A stretch of DNA of 64,000 bases from Paenibacillus prosopidis. GTDB taxonomy: Bacteria > Bacillota > Bacilli > Paenibacillales > Paenibacillaceae. Below, in pieces: positions 1 through 7,913 of the stretch (its first letter is position 1; each line of letters opens with the position of its first letter). The position numbers and the translations under genes are program-made. The stretch covers positions 186,001 to 250,000 of the forward strand of contig NZ_QPJD01000007.1 in assembly GCF_003337375.1 (NCBI RefSeq), written 5' to 3'. Below the pieces are notes generated by a model that was not told the DNA's origin, did no database searches, and saw only the letters and a list, made by a program, of their open reading frames with translations.

Positions 1-540
1 GAGAACATACCCAAGCGAAAAGCCTAAAATCACTGAGAATATGGTGTTTTGAATGCTGAAGCCTACAAGCCATACATCATCAAGCGCATAGATAAATGCC
101 GAAATAAGCAGCAGCAAGCTATTAACAACCTTCCCTTTTAGATGAGCAAACACATACCCTCTTACAATGAGGTCATTGATTAGCGAACCAAGAAACATTC
201 CCGCAAATGCTTCTACCAGGAAAATAAGAGATTCAGGTGCTTTTTTTATACCAATAACCTGAAAATCGCCGAATGCCCACAGCAGCAAGTACATCATTGC
301 CCATATGCCGGCACCGTAGAAAAAGCCGATCCTTATATTTCTTTTCCAGCCGTAATGAGCTTTTACGCCCAAATCGCCTATTCCATTTAATCCGGTCAAT
401 TTAGAAACGTGATGGGCCAGCACAAAAAACAAACAAGCGTACAGCAACCATGAAACAGTGCCGAAAGGTATTAAGTGCGGGATCAAATTAAAATATAAAT
501 CAATAATAAGAAATCCCATGACAGCAAATAAAAGTCCCAT
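1..540 (-). CDS. CPBP/Abi-like intramembrane protein (partial, runs off left edge)
   Basis: The frame is open from an ATG at 540 to the window edge (180 residues, C-terminus missing). An AAAGGG ribosome site precedes the start. The protein is very hydrophobic, with about five or six membrane segments. The stretch INDLIVRGYVFAHLK near residue 125 sits where CPBP-family (Abi) intramembrane proteases carry EExxFRG, but the two glutamates are Asn and Asp here, so protease activity is doubtful. It lies 22 bp downstream of the N-acetyltransferase gene on the same strand and may be co-transcribed with it. The family call is from layout and the RG motif only; a generic polytopic membrane protein remains possible. 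Confidence 0.55.
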   Translation of the reverse strand, partial: MGLLFAVMGFLIIDLYFNLIPHLIPFGTVSWLLYACLFFVLAHHVSKLTGLNGIGDLGVKAHYGWKRNIRIGFFYGAGIWAMMYLLLWAFGDFQVIGIKKAPESLIFLVEAFAGMFLGSLINDLIVRGYVFAHLKGKVVNSLLLLISAFIYALDDVWLVGFSIQNTIFSVILGFSLGYVL

Positions 541-562
541 TGTATGAGCCCTTTCTATGTTG

Positions 563-1345
563 TTATATCACGATGCCGAAATAGGTGCGCAAGGCTTCTT
601 TGTACTCCTCTTCGGTTTGCGGAACAAAGGTTTGCAGTCCGTCTGAGGTGAAAATACGAAATTGCTCTCCAGCTATGGTGTTACGCCCTTCGCGAGTTCG
701 GATGGCGACCATGGCATCTTTGATGAAAATAGAATCAGGAGCGTTCTCGCACCAATAGGTGGACATTATAAAGTCCTTTGGCAGCTTGCGCTCCTCCGTG
801 AAGGAGTACAGCCATCTCCACTTGCCATGATACAGCTCGCATAGAACCCAGCCGTAATCGCGGTCGCGCTCAAATCGGTAGCTTTCGTCCCCTTGTTGAT
901 GGGCAATGCCCTCAATCATTTCAATTGGACGGCGAGGCACGATACCTCCCACTCCCACATCGCACAAATAAAAGCTTCCCTGGGCCTCGACCTTCAAGAC
1001 ATGGTGGCGCTGTTTCGGGGGGAGGTTCGGTTCATCCCGCCAGAAGCGTGCCACGAAGTCAGTCACCGGGTACCCCAGCTCCCGCAGCAGCCAGCCAAAG
1101 AGGGCATTGAGCTCAAAGCAGTAGCCGCCTCGCCCGCGAACGACGATTTTCTCTATGAGGTCGCAGGTTTCAAGCGACAGCGGTCTGCGGTTCAAAATAT
1201 CAAGATTTTCGTAAGGTACCGTATGGAGATGGCATTCCTGCAATGCGGCAAGCGTTTCGGCGCTGCCGTCTACCGGTCCATCATACTTAATTCGTTCCAA
1301 ATAAGCTCGCACTTCGGGCTTTAATTGACTGCGGTTATCATTCAT
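563..1345 (-). CDS. Arylamine N-acetyltransferase
   Basis: A 260-residue cytoplasmic enzyme of the NAT family, which transfers acetyl from acetyl-CoA to arylamines or hydrazines by a Cys-His-Asp triad. The active-site cysteine is visible in RGRGGYCFELN (Cys76), followed by His114/115 in RHHVLKV and Asp129 in CDVGVGG, in the family order and spacing. Length is slightly below the usual 270-280. The ATG at 1345 has an AAAGGA site. It is divergent from the VTT-family gene at 1497 and upstream of the CPBP-like gene. The physiological substrate in Bacillales is unknown. Confidence 0.92.
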   Translation of the reverse strand: MNDNRSQLKPEVRAYLERIKYDGPVDGSAETLAALQECHLHTVPYENLDILNRRPLSLETCDLIEKIVVRGRGGYCFELNALFGWLLRELGYPVTDFVARFWRDEPNLPPKQRHHVLKVEAQGSFYLCDVGVGGIVPRRPIEMIEGIAHQQGDESYRFERDRDYGWVLCELYHGKWRWLYSFTEERKLPKDFIMSTYWCENAPDSIFIKDAMVAIRTREGRNTIAGEQFRIFTSDGLQTFVPQTEEEYKEALRTYFGIVI

Positions 1346-1496
1346 GATATCGATTCCTTTTCATTATGATTGATACGCTACATACGCTACAAATTAAAGT
1401 ATATTCGCGAAGCTGCGGCTATTTTCCTTTGAACGCTTCCGATTTCTGCATACAGGTGTGTTATGATAGAGGCTATTACCTATCGGGAGAGTTGTC

Positions 1497-2144
1497 ATGT
1501 ACAAAAAACTAGGCTTGGCGGCCATATATATGGGAATCACTTTTGTAATATATCGATATGGCGATACTATATTGAGTTGGTTTCAGCAATCGGATAATGT
1601 GGGGCTGGTCATTATAATGGCCGCTTTGATGGCTCTATTTCCCGTTATTCCTTATCCGGTTGTCGGGGGTGTAATCGGAGCCGCACTCGGCCCGGTACAA
1701 GGTGCAATGGTCACGTGGACTGGCTCCGCAACGGCTTCGATCCTCATGTTTCTGTTCATCCGATACGGCTATCAAGAGTGGGGCGTTAACGTATTGCATC
1801 GCTATAAACGGATAGGGAAGCTGACGGAGCTGTTTGAGAAAAACGCATTTCTGACGATTTTGTTCGCCAGACTAATCCCTTTCATCCCTTCCATCGTTAT
1901 TAATACGTATGCTGCTCTCAGCCGTGTATCCTTTACCTCTTACGCAGTCGCTTCCTCTCTTGGCAAAATTCCGGCGGCGCTGCTGTTCGTAACGGTTGGC
2001 GACAACCTCATGGGCGATCCGAAAAATATTCTAGTCACGATTAGCGTATACGGCGTATTTCTGGCCCTGTCCCTATTTGCCTATCGTCTATGGAAGCGGA
2101 AGCAGTTTCAACAAACAAATCTGGCAAGTGAACAGAGAAAATAA
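1497..2144 (+). CDS. TVP38/TMEM64 (VTT/DedA-like) membrane protein
   Basis: A 215-residue polytopic inner-membrane protein. Two N-terminal hydrophobic segments are followed by the glycine-rich PVVGGVIGAALGPVQGA stretch and by FARLIPFIPSIVINTYAALS, the re-entrant-loop motif typical of VTT (SNARE-associated/DedA) proteins. Relatives are implicated in lipid scrambling and membrane homeostasis; the role here is not shown. The start ATG follows a GGGAGA ribosome site. It is transcribed divergently from the N-acetyltransferase gene through a 150-bp gap. Confidence 0.85.
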   Translation: MYKKLGLAAIYMGITFVIYRYGDTILSWFQQSDNVGLVIIMAALMALFPVIPYPVVGGVIGAALGPVQGAMVTWTGSATASILMFLFIRYGYQEWGVNVLHRYKRIGKLTELFEKNAFLTILFARLIPFIPSIVINTYAALSRVSFTSYAVASSLGKIPAALLFVTVGDNLMGDPKNILVTISVYGVFLALSLFAYRLWKRKQFQQTNLASEQRK

Positions 2145-2240
2145 AGGATTAGACTGATGATATCAGCACAGAAACATTGCAACTGATTTCTGCGTCTATT
2201 TGGAACGAGAGCTTGATTAATCGGAAAGCAGGGATCAATT

Positions 2241-2634
2241 ATGTTAAAGTTTTGGTTCTCTATATTATTGCTTGGAATTCTGACTGCATGTGCGAGTACA
2301 TGCTTCTACATATGAAACGGAGGCGGGGTATAAGAAATCAGCCGTAAATGAGGACTTTATCGTTCCGATAAATGCTGAGCAACAGGACGTAGACTTTGAT
2401 AATCCGAATATTCTAAAGGGATCAAAGTACACTTTAAAAGGTATTGGAGGCGAGCAAGGTCTTTATCCGCCAATGCGATATTTCCAAGAAGTAGAGAAGT
2501 CAGGCTGGGGAGAATTGAAGGATAAACGGATGGGACACGTTCATTTCTTTAAAAAAAATGAGACGGTCATCTCTGTTGTTGTCAAAGAAGATTTCATTAT
2601 AGTGTATGAATTGAAGAAAGACGCTAAGTTTTAA
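2241..2634 (+). pseudogene. Small lipoprotein gene broken by a frameshift
   Basis: From ATG 2241 (site GCAGGG upstream) the frame gives a lipoprotein signal, MLKFWFSILLLGILTAC, with an LTAC lipobox, then stops at TGA 2313. The following frame, open from about 2290 to 2634, encodes about 110 hydrophilic residues (ending in KKDAKF) that look like the mature domain and lack a ribosome site or signal of their own. Joining them needs a one-base skip between about 2290 and 2310. It is therefore either a broken gene or a sequence error. The mature part is not recognised as a known family. If intact it would be an exported lipoprotein of about 130 residues. Confidence 0.6.
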
Positions 2635-2714
2635 CAGAAAAACAATGATGGTCTAGGACAGTTTACTCGCTTTCAAATCGAACGATATGCTATTATACAA
2701 ATTGGATAATCATA

Positions 2715-2820
2715 GCGGATGCTCACTTTCGCAAATTAAGCGGATGCTTACGATAAAGCTTTGCATTCGCGAAATCTAAAGCGGGTGCTTACGATGTCGT
2801 TTTGCATTCGCAAAACTTTA
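2715..2820 (+). repeat. Tandem 41-nt repeats with hairpin potential upstream of the cyclophilin gene
   Basis: Three diverged units begin GCGGATGC at 2715, 2740 and 2781; the last two are about 41 nt each. In units 2 and 3 GCGGATGC or GCGGGTGC can pair with GCATTCGC about 22 nt later, giving an 8-bp stem with one or two G-U pairs, so sequence changes keep the fold. The third unit ends just before the GGAGG site of the gene at 2834. Confidence 0.6.
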
Positions 2821-2833
2821 GGAGGATGTTATT

Positions 2834-3550
2834 ATGCTGCTTAACAAAAAACGTTTTGGGGTTATGCTGCTCCTCATGGCCGCCCTGCTCATTGTCGCTT
2901 CGGGCTGCGGTGCTAACAAAAGCGCAGCAGGAAACGATAGCCTTGGCGGTGGCAATACGAATGCCAATGCGGCAACCCCGGCCCCGACTGAGGAACCCGT
3001 AACAGATGAGCCGAAGCTCCTAGGACCGGACAAGCACCCTGTCGTAACGATCGAGCTCAGCAATGACAAAATCATTAAGCTTGAGCTTTACCCGGAGGTT
3101 GCTCCCAATACGGTCAACAATTTTATTTCTCTTATCAATAAAGGCTTCTATGACGGTGTTATTTTCCACCGCGTTATTCCAGGCTTCATGATTCAGGGCG
3201 GAGACCCGGACGGCGTAGGAACGGGCGGTCCCGGCTACAGCATTCCCGGCGAGTTCAGCGATAACGGCTTCGAGAACAAGCTGAAGCATACGCGCGGCGT
3301 GCTCTCAATGGCGCGTACAAATATGCCTGACACCGCAGGCTCGCAATTTTTTATCATGGTTGCAGACGCCCCTTCGCTTGATAACCTGTATGCATCCTTC
3401 GGCAAAGTTACAGAAGGCATGGAGGCGGTAGACGAGATCGTTAATCAACCAAGAGACGCCAGTGATAAACCTAATGATCCGATTTCCATGAAAAAAGTAA
3501 CGGTGGATACGCTCGGAATGACGTTTGAAGAACCTAAAAAAGTAGAATAA
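2834..3550 (+). CDS. Lipoprotein peptidyl-prolyl cis-trans isomerase (cyclophilin)
   Basis: A 238-residue exported lipoprotein. Residues 1-24 form a lipoprotein signal with lipobox VASGC, followed by an Ala/Thr/Pro-rich linker and, from about residue 70, a cyclophilin domain (VAPNTVNNFISL, IFHRVIPGFMIQGGDP, GSQFFIM). The FHRVI arginine and QGGDP residues of the active site are present. It would catalyse proline isomerisation on secreted proteins at the outer face of the membrane. The start follows an AGGAGG site at the end of a tandem hairpin repeat, and an intrinsic terminator follows the stop, so it is probably monocistronic. Confidence 0.93.
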   Translation: MLLNKKRFGVMLLLMAALLIVASGCGANKSAAGNDSLGGGNTNANAATPAPTEEPVTDEPKLLGPDKHPVVTIELSNDKIIKLELYPEVAPNTVNNFISLINKGFYDGVIFHRVIPGFMIQGGDPDGVGTGGPGYSIPGEFSDNGFENKLKHTRGVLSMARTNMPDTAGSQFFIMVADAPSLDNLYASFGKVTEGMEAVDEIVNQPRDASDKPNDPISMKKVTVDTLGMTFEEPKKVE

Positions 3551-3553
3551 TTT

Positions 3554-3588
3554 GAGAGGGGCCAAGCCCTTCTCTTTTTTTTATTTTT
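3554..3588 (+). terminator. Intrinsic terminator of the cyclophilin gene
   Basis: GAGAGGGG pairs with CCCTTCTC across a short loop and is followed by a run of eight T. Confidence 0.85.
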
Positions 3589-3604
3589 CAACTATAATAT
3601 AATC

Positions 3605-3618
3605 ATTAATCGATTAAT
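3605..3618. promoter_or_regulatory. Perfect palindrome ATTAATCGATTAAT upstream of the GH43 gene
   Basis: A 14-bp perfect palindrome 45 bp upstream of the GH43 start and just after a TATAAT-like sequence (about 3596-3601). Its position suits an operator, but the binding protein is unknown. Confidence 0.35.
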
Positions 3619-3662
3619 ACTAATGTGAACAATATGTAGGCATCCGAGGGGGAAACAACAAC

Positions 3663-5171
3663 TTGAAGAAACAGACGACTATTTTACTCGCTGCTTGTTT
3701 GCTGGCTTTTATGAGCGCATGCAGCGGCAACAATGCCGGTAATACCGAGCCGGTAGAGAGCGCAGCTCCCGCTGCTAATACTGAGAAGGATAAAACGGAA
3801 GCGGTTACAGAGGAGGAGCCCACTTTCGCAAACGCTTCCGTCCACGACCCATCGGTTATTAAAGTAGGCGATACCTTTTATGTATTCGGATCACACCTCG
3901 CTGTCGCGAAGTCGAAGGACCTCATGTCTTGGGAGCAGCTCAACTCGAGCGTCTATGAAGGAAATCCGATTATTCCTGACGTGCTGACGGAAATGAGCGA
4001 AGGACTAGCGTGGGCCGAGACGGATACGTTCTGGGCGGGCGATGTTATCCAATTGCCTGACGGTAAATTTTATATGTATTACAGCATGTGCAAGGGCGAC
4101 TCTCCGAGGTCAGTGCTCGGCTACGCCGTCGCCGATCAAGTGGAGGGGCCTTATACCGACAAGGGGATTATTCTAAAATCCGGCATGTGGAACGACATAA
4201 GCGAGGACGGCACCGTGTATGACGCGACCGTTCATCCGAACGTGGTCGATCCGAACGTATTTTACGATAAGGAAGGCATTCTATGGATGGTGTACGGCTC
4301 ATACTCGGGCGGAATTTTTATTATGAAAATGAACCCCGAAACCGGCCTGCCTTATCCGGATCAAGGCTACGGCAAGAAGCTGCTTGGCAATAACCACAGC
4401 CGTATCGAAGCGCCGTATATGATGTACAGCAAGGAAACCGGCTATTACTATTTGTTCCTATCTTATGGCGGACTGGATGCAAGCGGGGGCTACAACATCC
4501 GCGTAGCGCGTTCCAAAAATCCGGACGGCCCCTTCCTTGATTCCGAAGGCAAGGACATGATTGACGCGTTTGGCGCTTACGGGACGCTGTTCGATGATTT
4601 GTCTATCGCGCCTTATGGAGTCAAGCTAATGGGTAATTTTCAGATGGATAATGTTGACGGCGAAATCGCTAATATCGGAACCGGCTACGCTTCTCCCGGT
4701 CATAATTCAACCTATATTGACCCGGAAAGCGGCAAAATGTTTCTTATCTTCCACACCCGCTTCCCTTCCCGCGGCGAAGGACATGAAGTCAGAGTACACC
4801 AAATGATGATGAACTCCGAGGGCTGGCCGGTCGTTGCACCGCACCGTTATGCGGGTGAATCGACCCAGAAGGTGACTTCCGATCAGATTATTGGCGAATA
4901 CAAATATGTGAATCACGGCAAGGACATTACGGCCGAGATCAAGCAAGCCAGCCTTATCCAGCTTGGCAAGGACGGTAAAATAACCGGCAGCGTAAACGGA
5001 ACTTGGAAGAGCACCGGCGATTCCACGCTCGATCTGACGATCGACGGCACCGTATACCACGGCTCCCTGCTGCGCCAATGGAATGAAGGTACTCTCAGCT
5101 ACGTGATGACGTTCAGCGCATTATCCAAGGAAGGCGTTTCGATTTGGGGCAGCCACGTTTCGAAGGAGTAA
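3663..5171 (+). CDS. GH43 family lipoprotein, arabinan endo-1,5-alpha-L-arabinosidase type
   Basis: A 502-residue lipoprotein starting at TTG 3663 after a GAGGGGG site. Residues 1-20 are a signal with lipobox MSAC. The GH43 five-bladed propeller follows from about residue 55: HDPSVIKVGDTFYVFGSH carries the general-base Asp, PNVVDPNVFYD the pKa-modulating Asp, and SRIEAPYMMY the acid Glu. The last 100 residues (from about IIGEYKYVNHG) form the beta-rich C-terminal domain found in GH43 arabinanases. The expected activity is cleavage of arabinan at the cell surface. No transporter or other arabinose gene is adjacent. The subfamily call is less certain than the GH43 call. Confidence 0.88.
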   Translation: MKKQTTILLAACLLAFMSACSGNNAGNTEPVESAAPAANTEKDKTEAVTEEEPTFANASVHDPSVIKVGDTFYVFGSHLAVAKSKDLMSWEQLNSSVYEGNPIIPDVLTEMSEGLAWAETDTFWAGDVIQLPDGKFYMYYSMCKGDSPRSVLGYAVADQVEGPYTDKGIILKSGMWNDISEDGTVYDATVHPNVVDPNVFYDKEGILWMVYGSYSGGIFIMKMNPETGLPYPDQGYGKKLLGNNHSRIEAPYMMYSKETGYYYLFLSYGGLDASGGYNIRVARSKNPDGPFLDSEGKDMIDAFGAYGTLFDDLSIAPYGVKLMGNFQMDNVDGEIANIGTGYASPGHNSTYIDPESGKMFLIFHTRFPSRGEGHEVRVHQMMMNSEGWPVVAPHRYAGESTQKVTSDQIIGEYKYVNHGKDITAEIKQASLIQLGKDGKITGSVNGTWKSTGDSTLDLTIDGTVYHGSLLRQWNEGTLSYVMTFSALSKEGVSIWGSHVSKE

Positions 5172-5272
5172 AATTTCAATATGACCGCTCCCGCCAGTCC
5201 GATATGCATGCATGTTCCGAGATTCCTATCATATGGTGGAATATAAGCATGTCATGAAGGATGGTGAAAGCT

Positions 5273-5806
5273 ATGTATTCGTATATGCCCGTAAGTGTAG
5301 TGAATTTAACGAATCCGCTCAATAAATCGCTGCAGGGAAAATATTTTCTGGGGGAAACCGATCAGCTGCATCCGACGGATTCCAACCGGACATGGGCGGC
5401 ATTAATTAATCCCCCGCATTCGGGCGTTAACCTTTATTTTGGCATATATGTCTTAAGCAACTTGTCGGATGATAAGCTCGTGTCGCAAATTTGCTTCTGT
5501 TCAAACTTGCCGACTCACGGCAAACAGTCGCACGAGGTATCGACTGCCAATCTGGCATTTCATCCGAACCCACTGCCCCATGGACAAATTCAGTTCGGCA
5601 GCAACCTCGATACGACTCACTTATCGGCCATTCCCGTGTCCACCAGAGTCATTCCCTCTTACTCGAGCGTAGCAAGCGAGAAGGACGGCCACTGGATTAT
5701 CGGACCCGGCAAAGCGATCTTATTCACCTTGACCAGCTCCATGGACCACCCTTCGCCCGCCGTGATCTCGTTCGGCTGGTGGGAGGAGGCTCAAGGACGA
5801 TACTAG
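5273..5806 (+). CDS. Hypothetical protein, 177 residues
   Basis: ATG 5273 is preferred over the upstream in-frame ATG at 5261 because a GGTGAAAG-like site lies before it. The protein has no signal peptide or membrane segment. Its composition (many Asn, Pro, Ser and His, short beta-like stretches such as WAALINPPHSGVNLYFGIYV and AVISFGWWEE) suggests a compact beta fold. I do not recognise the family. It follows the GH43 gene on the same strand after about 100 bp and a hairpin follows it. Confidence 0.7.
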   Translation: MYSYMPVSVVNLTNPLNKSLQGKYFLGETDQLHPTDSNRTWAALINPPHSGVNLYFGIYVLSNLSDDKLVSQICFCSNLPTHGKQSHEVSTANLAFHPNPLPHGQIQFGSNLDTTHLSAIPVSTRVIPSYSSVASEKDGHWIIGPGKAILFTLTSSMDHPSPAVISFGWWEEAQGRY

Positions 5807-5829
5807 AACGCGCACATAAACCTATAGCA

Positions 5830-5859
5830 CAGCCCCCGACCGTTGCAGGTTAGGGGCTG
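5830..5859 (+). terminator. Possible terminator hairpin after the hypothetical gene
   Basis: CAGCCCC pairs with GGGGCTG, 23 bp after the stop at 5806. There is no clear T-run after it, so termination is uncertain. Confidence 0.4.
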
Positions 5860-5985
5860 TACTGAATCTGTTGGTCACTCTCCATTGCAGTTAGCTGCTA
5901 TAATCGGATTATTTTTCAATTTATTTGCAGAAACTACAGAGGTAACAGTGGAGTGGTGTACAGAAAGTTACACTCATAGATATAC

Positions 5986-6027
5986 AAAAAGGCACCTCCT
6001 GGCATCAATGTCAGGGGCGCCTTATTT
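5986..6027. terminator. Bidirectional terminator downstream of the small HTH gene
   Basis: AAGGCACCTCCTGGCA pairs imperfectly with TGTCAGGGGCGCCTT. A-rich sequence before and T-rich sequence after let it work on either strand; on the minus strand it ends the gene at 6041. Confidence 0.75.
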
Positions 6028-6040
6028 TACCGCTTACTCT

Positions 6041-6274
6041 TTACTCATTATTTGTGGAAACAATTGCATCTATTTCACTCTTCAGCAGAAGATATCTATG
6101 CACATTTCTCATTATCGGAACTTTAGTAAGCTTATTTTTATCTACATAAACCTTCATTTGATCCTTAGTTAGACCAAGCAAGCTTCCCGCTTCAGAAATA
6201 GTAAGTACCTCTTCTTTACTAGTAGCATTAAACGTTTTCTTCACTTTCTGATTCCAGTCCTCAGATACAAACAT
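6041..6274 (-). CDS. Small helix-turn-helix (excisionase/MerR-like) protein
   Basis: A 77-residue protein. The middle part, EEVLTISEAGSLLGLTKDQMKVYVDKNKLTKV, has the pattern of an excisionase or MerR-type winged helix: a helix with ISEAGSLLGL, a turn, then a recognition helix and a basic wing with RNVHRYLLLKSEID. It could be an antitoxin-like or prophage-derived regulator, but no integrase or toxin lies next to it. A GAAGAAGG site precedes ATG 6274. It stands alone between two terminators. Function is not established. Confidence 0.6.
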   Translation of the reverse strand: MFVSEDWNQKVKKTFNATSKEEVLTISEAGSLLGLTKDQMKVYVDKNKLTKVPIMRNVHRYLLLKSEIDAIVSTNNE

Positions 6275-6396
6275 ATACCCGCAACCCTTCTTCCTCTAAA
6301 CCAGCGAGCCGTATCGCCGCTATCTATTCATTATACCACTAAACGGAATCGTATGCTTGAGTCACTTTACCTCCTATCGAATGAGGCCCATTATGC

Positions 6397-6426
6397 AAAA
6401 TAATAAGGCTGCCCTAATGGGCAACC
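6397..6426 (-). terminator. Terminator of the cyclase-FecR-NHL operon
   Basis: On the minus strand GGTTGCCC, a 4-nt loop and GGGCAGCC (8 bp with one G-U) are followed by TTATTATTTT, 47 bp after the NHL gene stop. Confidence 0.8.
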
Positions 6427-6472
6427 TCATTTCAATTATGCTCCTTATTCGTGAGCTGGGATAAACGGTCCT

Positions 6473-7909
6473 TTATTGTCCGCTGTTGATTACAATAGCA
6501 TTGTATTCTTCGTCATAAGCAACTATGAACAATGCTGCATTTTCCAGATAGCTTGCTTCCACGTATGCCGTTCCCTTTAGAACTAGCACATTGTGTTTCG
6601 CGTCTGGCTTCAATGTAAGCTTCCATTGGCCCTTCGCCACTTTCACTTCCTTAGCGGCGACATTCCACTCTACGTCTGCTCCCATAGCTGCAAACAACGC
6701 TCTTAAAGGGATATATGTTTTCATTCCGCTCTTGTATGCCTTCTTCGCAGAAGAGAACTTCACCTGCTTACCGTCAACCCATACTTGAATGTCCTTGCCT
6801 GCCGGAAGCAGTTCCGTTCCTTCAATTAAATCCTCTTTGCTGTTGACCGGCTTAAGTGCTGCAGGGTTAACCTCCAGCACCTTCACGCTATCGTTCAGCG
6901 AATCGGACACATACAGTTTACCGGAATGGTACAGCAAGGAGGAAGGCTGATTGAATTGCGCAGTATCCACTGCCCCTACTCTATTGCCTGGCTTGCTTTG
7001 TCCAGCAATCGTAACGACCTTGCCGTTCGGCTGAACCGCGCGGATCCGGTTATTTAAGCTATCTGCAACAAACAGAACGCCTTCTGCATAAGCCAGCCCG
7101 CGAGGCCGGTTGAACCGGGCTGCACTGCTTGTACCATTTGCGTATCCACCAGTCATGTAGCCAGTAAGAGCGTCGACTGTCGTCGCCTTACCTGCGATTG
7201 TTGTAACTTTGCCATCATAAATGTATCGGATGAGATGATTGCCGCTGTCGGCTACGTACAAGCCGCCTTTCTCGTCAAGCACCAGACCCATCGGCTCGTT
7301 AAAAACAGCTTCGGCAGCACTGCCGTCCTTGTACCCGCCTGTGGTGCCAGCGATGCCTGCGAATGTAGACACGATGCCTTCCGGCGTTATTTTGCGAATG
7401 ACATTGTTCAAAGTATCCGCTACATACACATTGTTATTGGCATCCAAAGCCAGCCCGGTCGGTGCATGAAACCGTACATCTCCGTACTTGCCGTCTTTGT
7501 AGCCCTCTTGGCCGTTTCCGGCAAACGTATAAACTTTGTTGTTTTCTATTTTGCGGATAACGTGATTATCGGTATCACTGATATATACCGTTCCCTTACT
7601 CCCCACGGCCGAATAAGTCGGGTTGTTGAACGTAGAAGCCGAAGCCGCTCCGTCCAAGTAACCGCTCTTTGTTTGACCGGTCAAGGACGACAGCTGTCCA
7701 TTTTGATACTTGTTAATTTGATTGCTTCCAGAGCTAACAACAATAATGCCGCCATCCGCTGCTGCTGCCAGCCCCCAAGGCTGGTTCACCTGTTCTATCG
7801 CATTAGTGACTGTAGCAGTATCTGGTGCGGCCAATACCGAAAAATTAACAGCAAAGAGTGCTGTAAGTAGAGCTGTTCCCGCCGTAAATATAGTAAATCT
7901 TCTTTTCAT
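6473..7909 (-). CDS. Exported NHL-repeat protein with copper-amine-oxidase-like stalk domain
   Basis: A 478-residue exported protein. Residues 1-27 are a signal peptide ending AVNFSVLAA. Residues about 35-345 contain six or so NHL blades, with the recurring patterns NPTYSAVG, VYISDTDNHVIRKI, VYVADTLNNVIRKI and LYVADSGNHLIRYI, predicting a beta-propeller. Residues about 365-478 match the copper amine oxidase N-terminal-like (stalk) domain common in Paenibacillus surface proteins (YIPLRALFAAMGADVEWN). Its AGGAGG site overlaps the end of the upstream FecR gene, only 4 bp away, so the two are co-translated. It is the last gene of the operon. A structural or ligand-sensing role outside the cell is inferred. 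Confidence 0.88.
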   Translation of the reverse strand: MKRRFTIFTAGTALLTALFAVNFSVLAAPDTATVTNAIEQVNQPWGLAAAADGGIIVVSSGSNQINKYQNGQLSSLTGQTKSGYLDGAASASTFNNPTYSAVGSKGTVYISDTDNHVIRKIENNKVYTFAGNGQEGYKDGKYGDVRFHAPTGLALDANNNVYVADTLNNVIRKITPEGIVSTFAGIAGTTGGYKDGSAAEAVFNEPMGLVLDEKGGLYVADSGNHLIRYIYDGKVTTIAGKATTVDALTGYMTGGYANGTSSAARFNRPRGLAYAEGVLFVADSLNNRIRAVQPNGKVVTIAGQSKPGNRVGAVDTAQFNQPSSLLYHSGKLYVSDSLNDSVKVLEVNPAALKPVNSKEDLIEGTELLPAGKDIQVWVDGKQVKFSSAKKAYKSGMKTYIPLRALFAAMGADVEWNVAAKEVKVAKGQWKLTLKPDAKHNVLVLKGTAYVEASYLENAALFIVAYDEEYNAIVINSGQ

Positions 7910-7913
7910 TTCA

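Noticed and set aside
893-1324. Plus-strand 143-residue open frame
   Set aside because: It is a shadow of the N-acetyltransferase gene, with no ribosome site and no family likeness.
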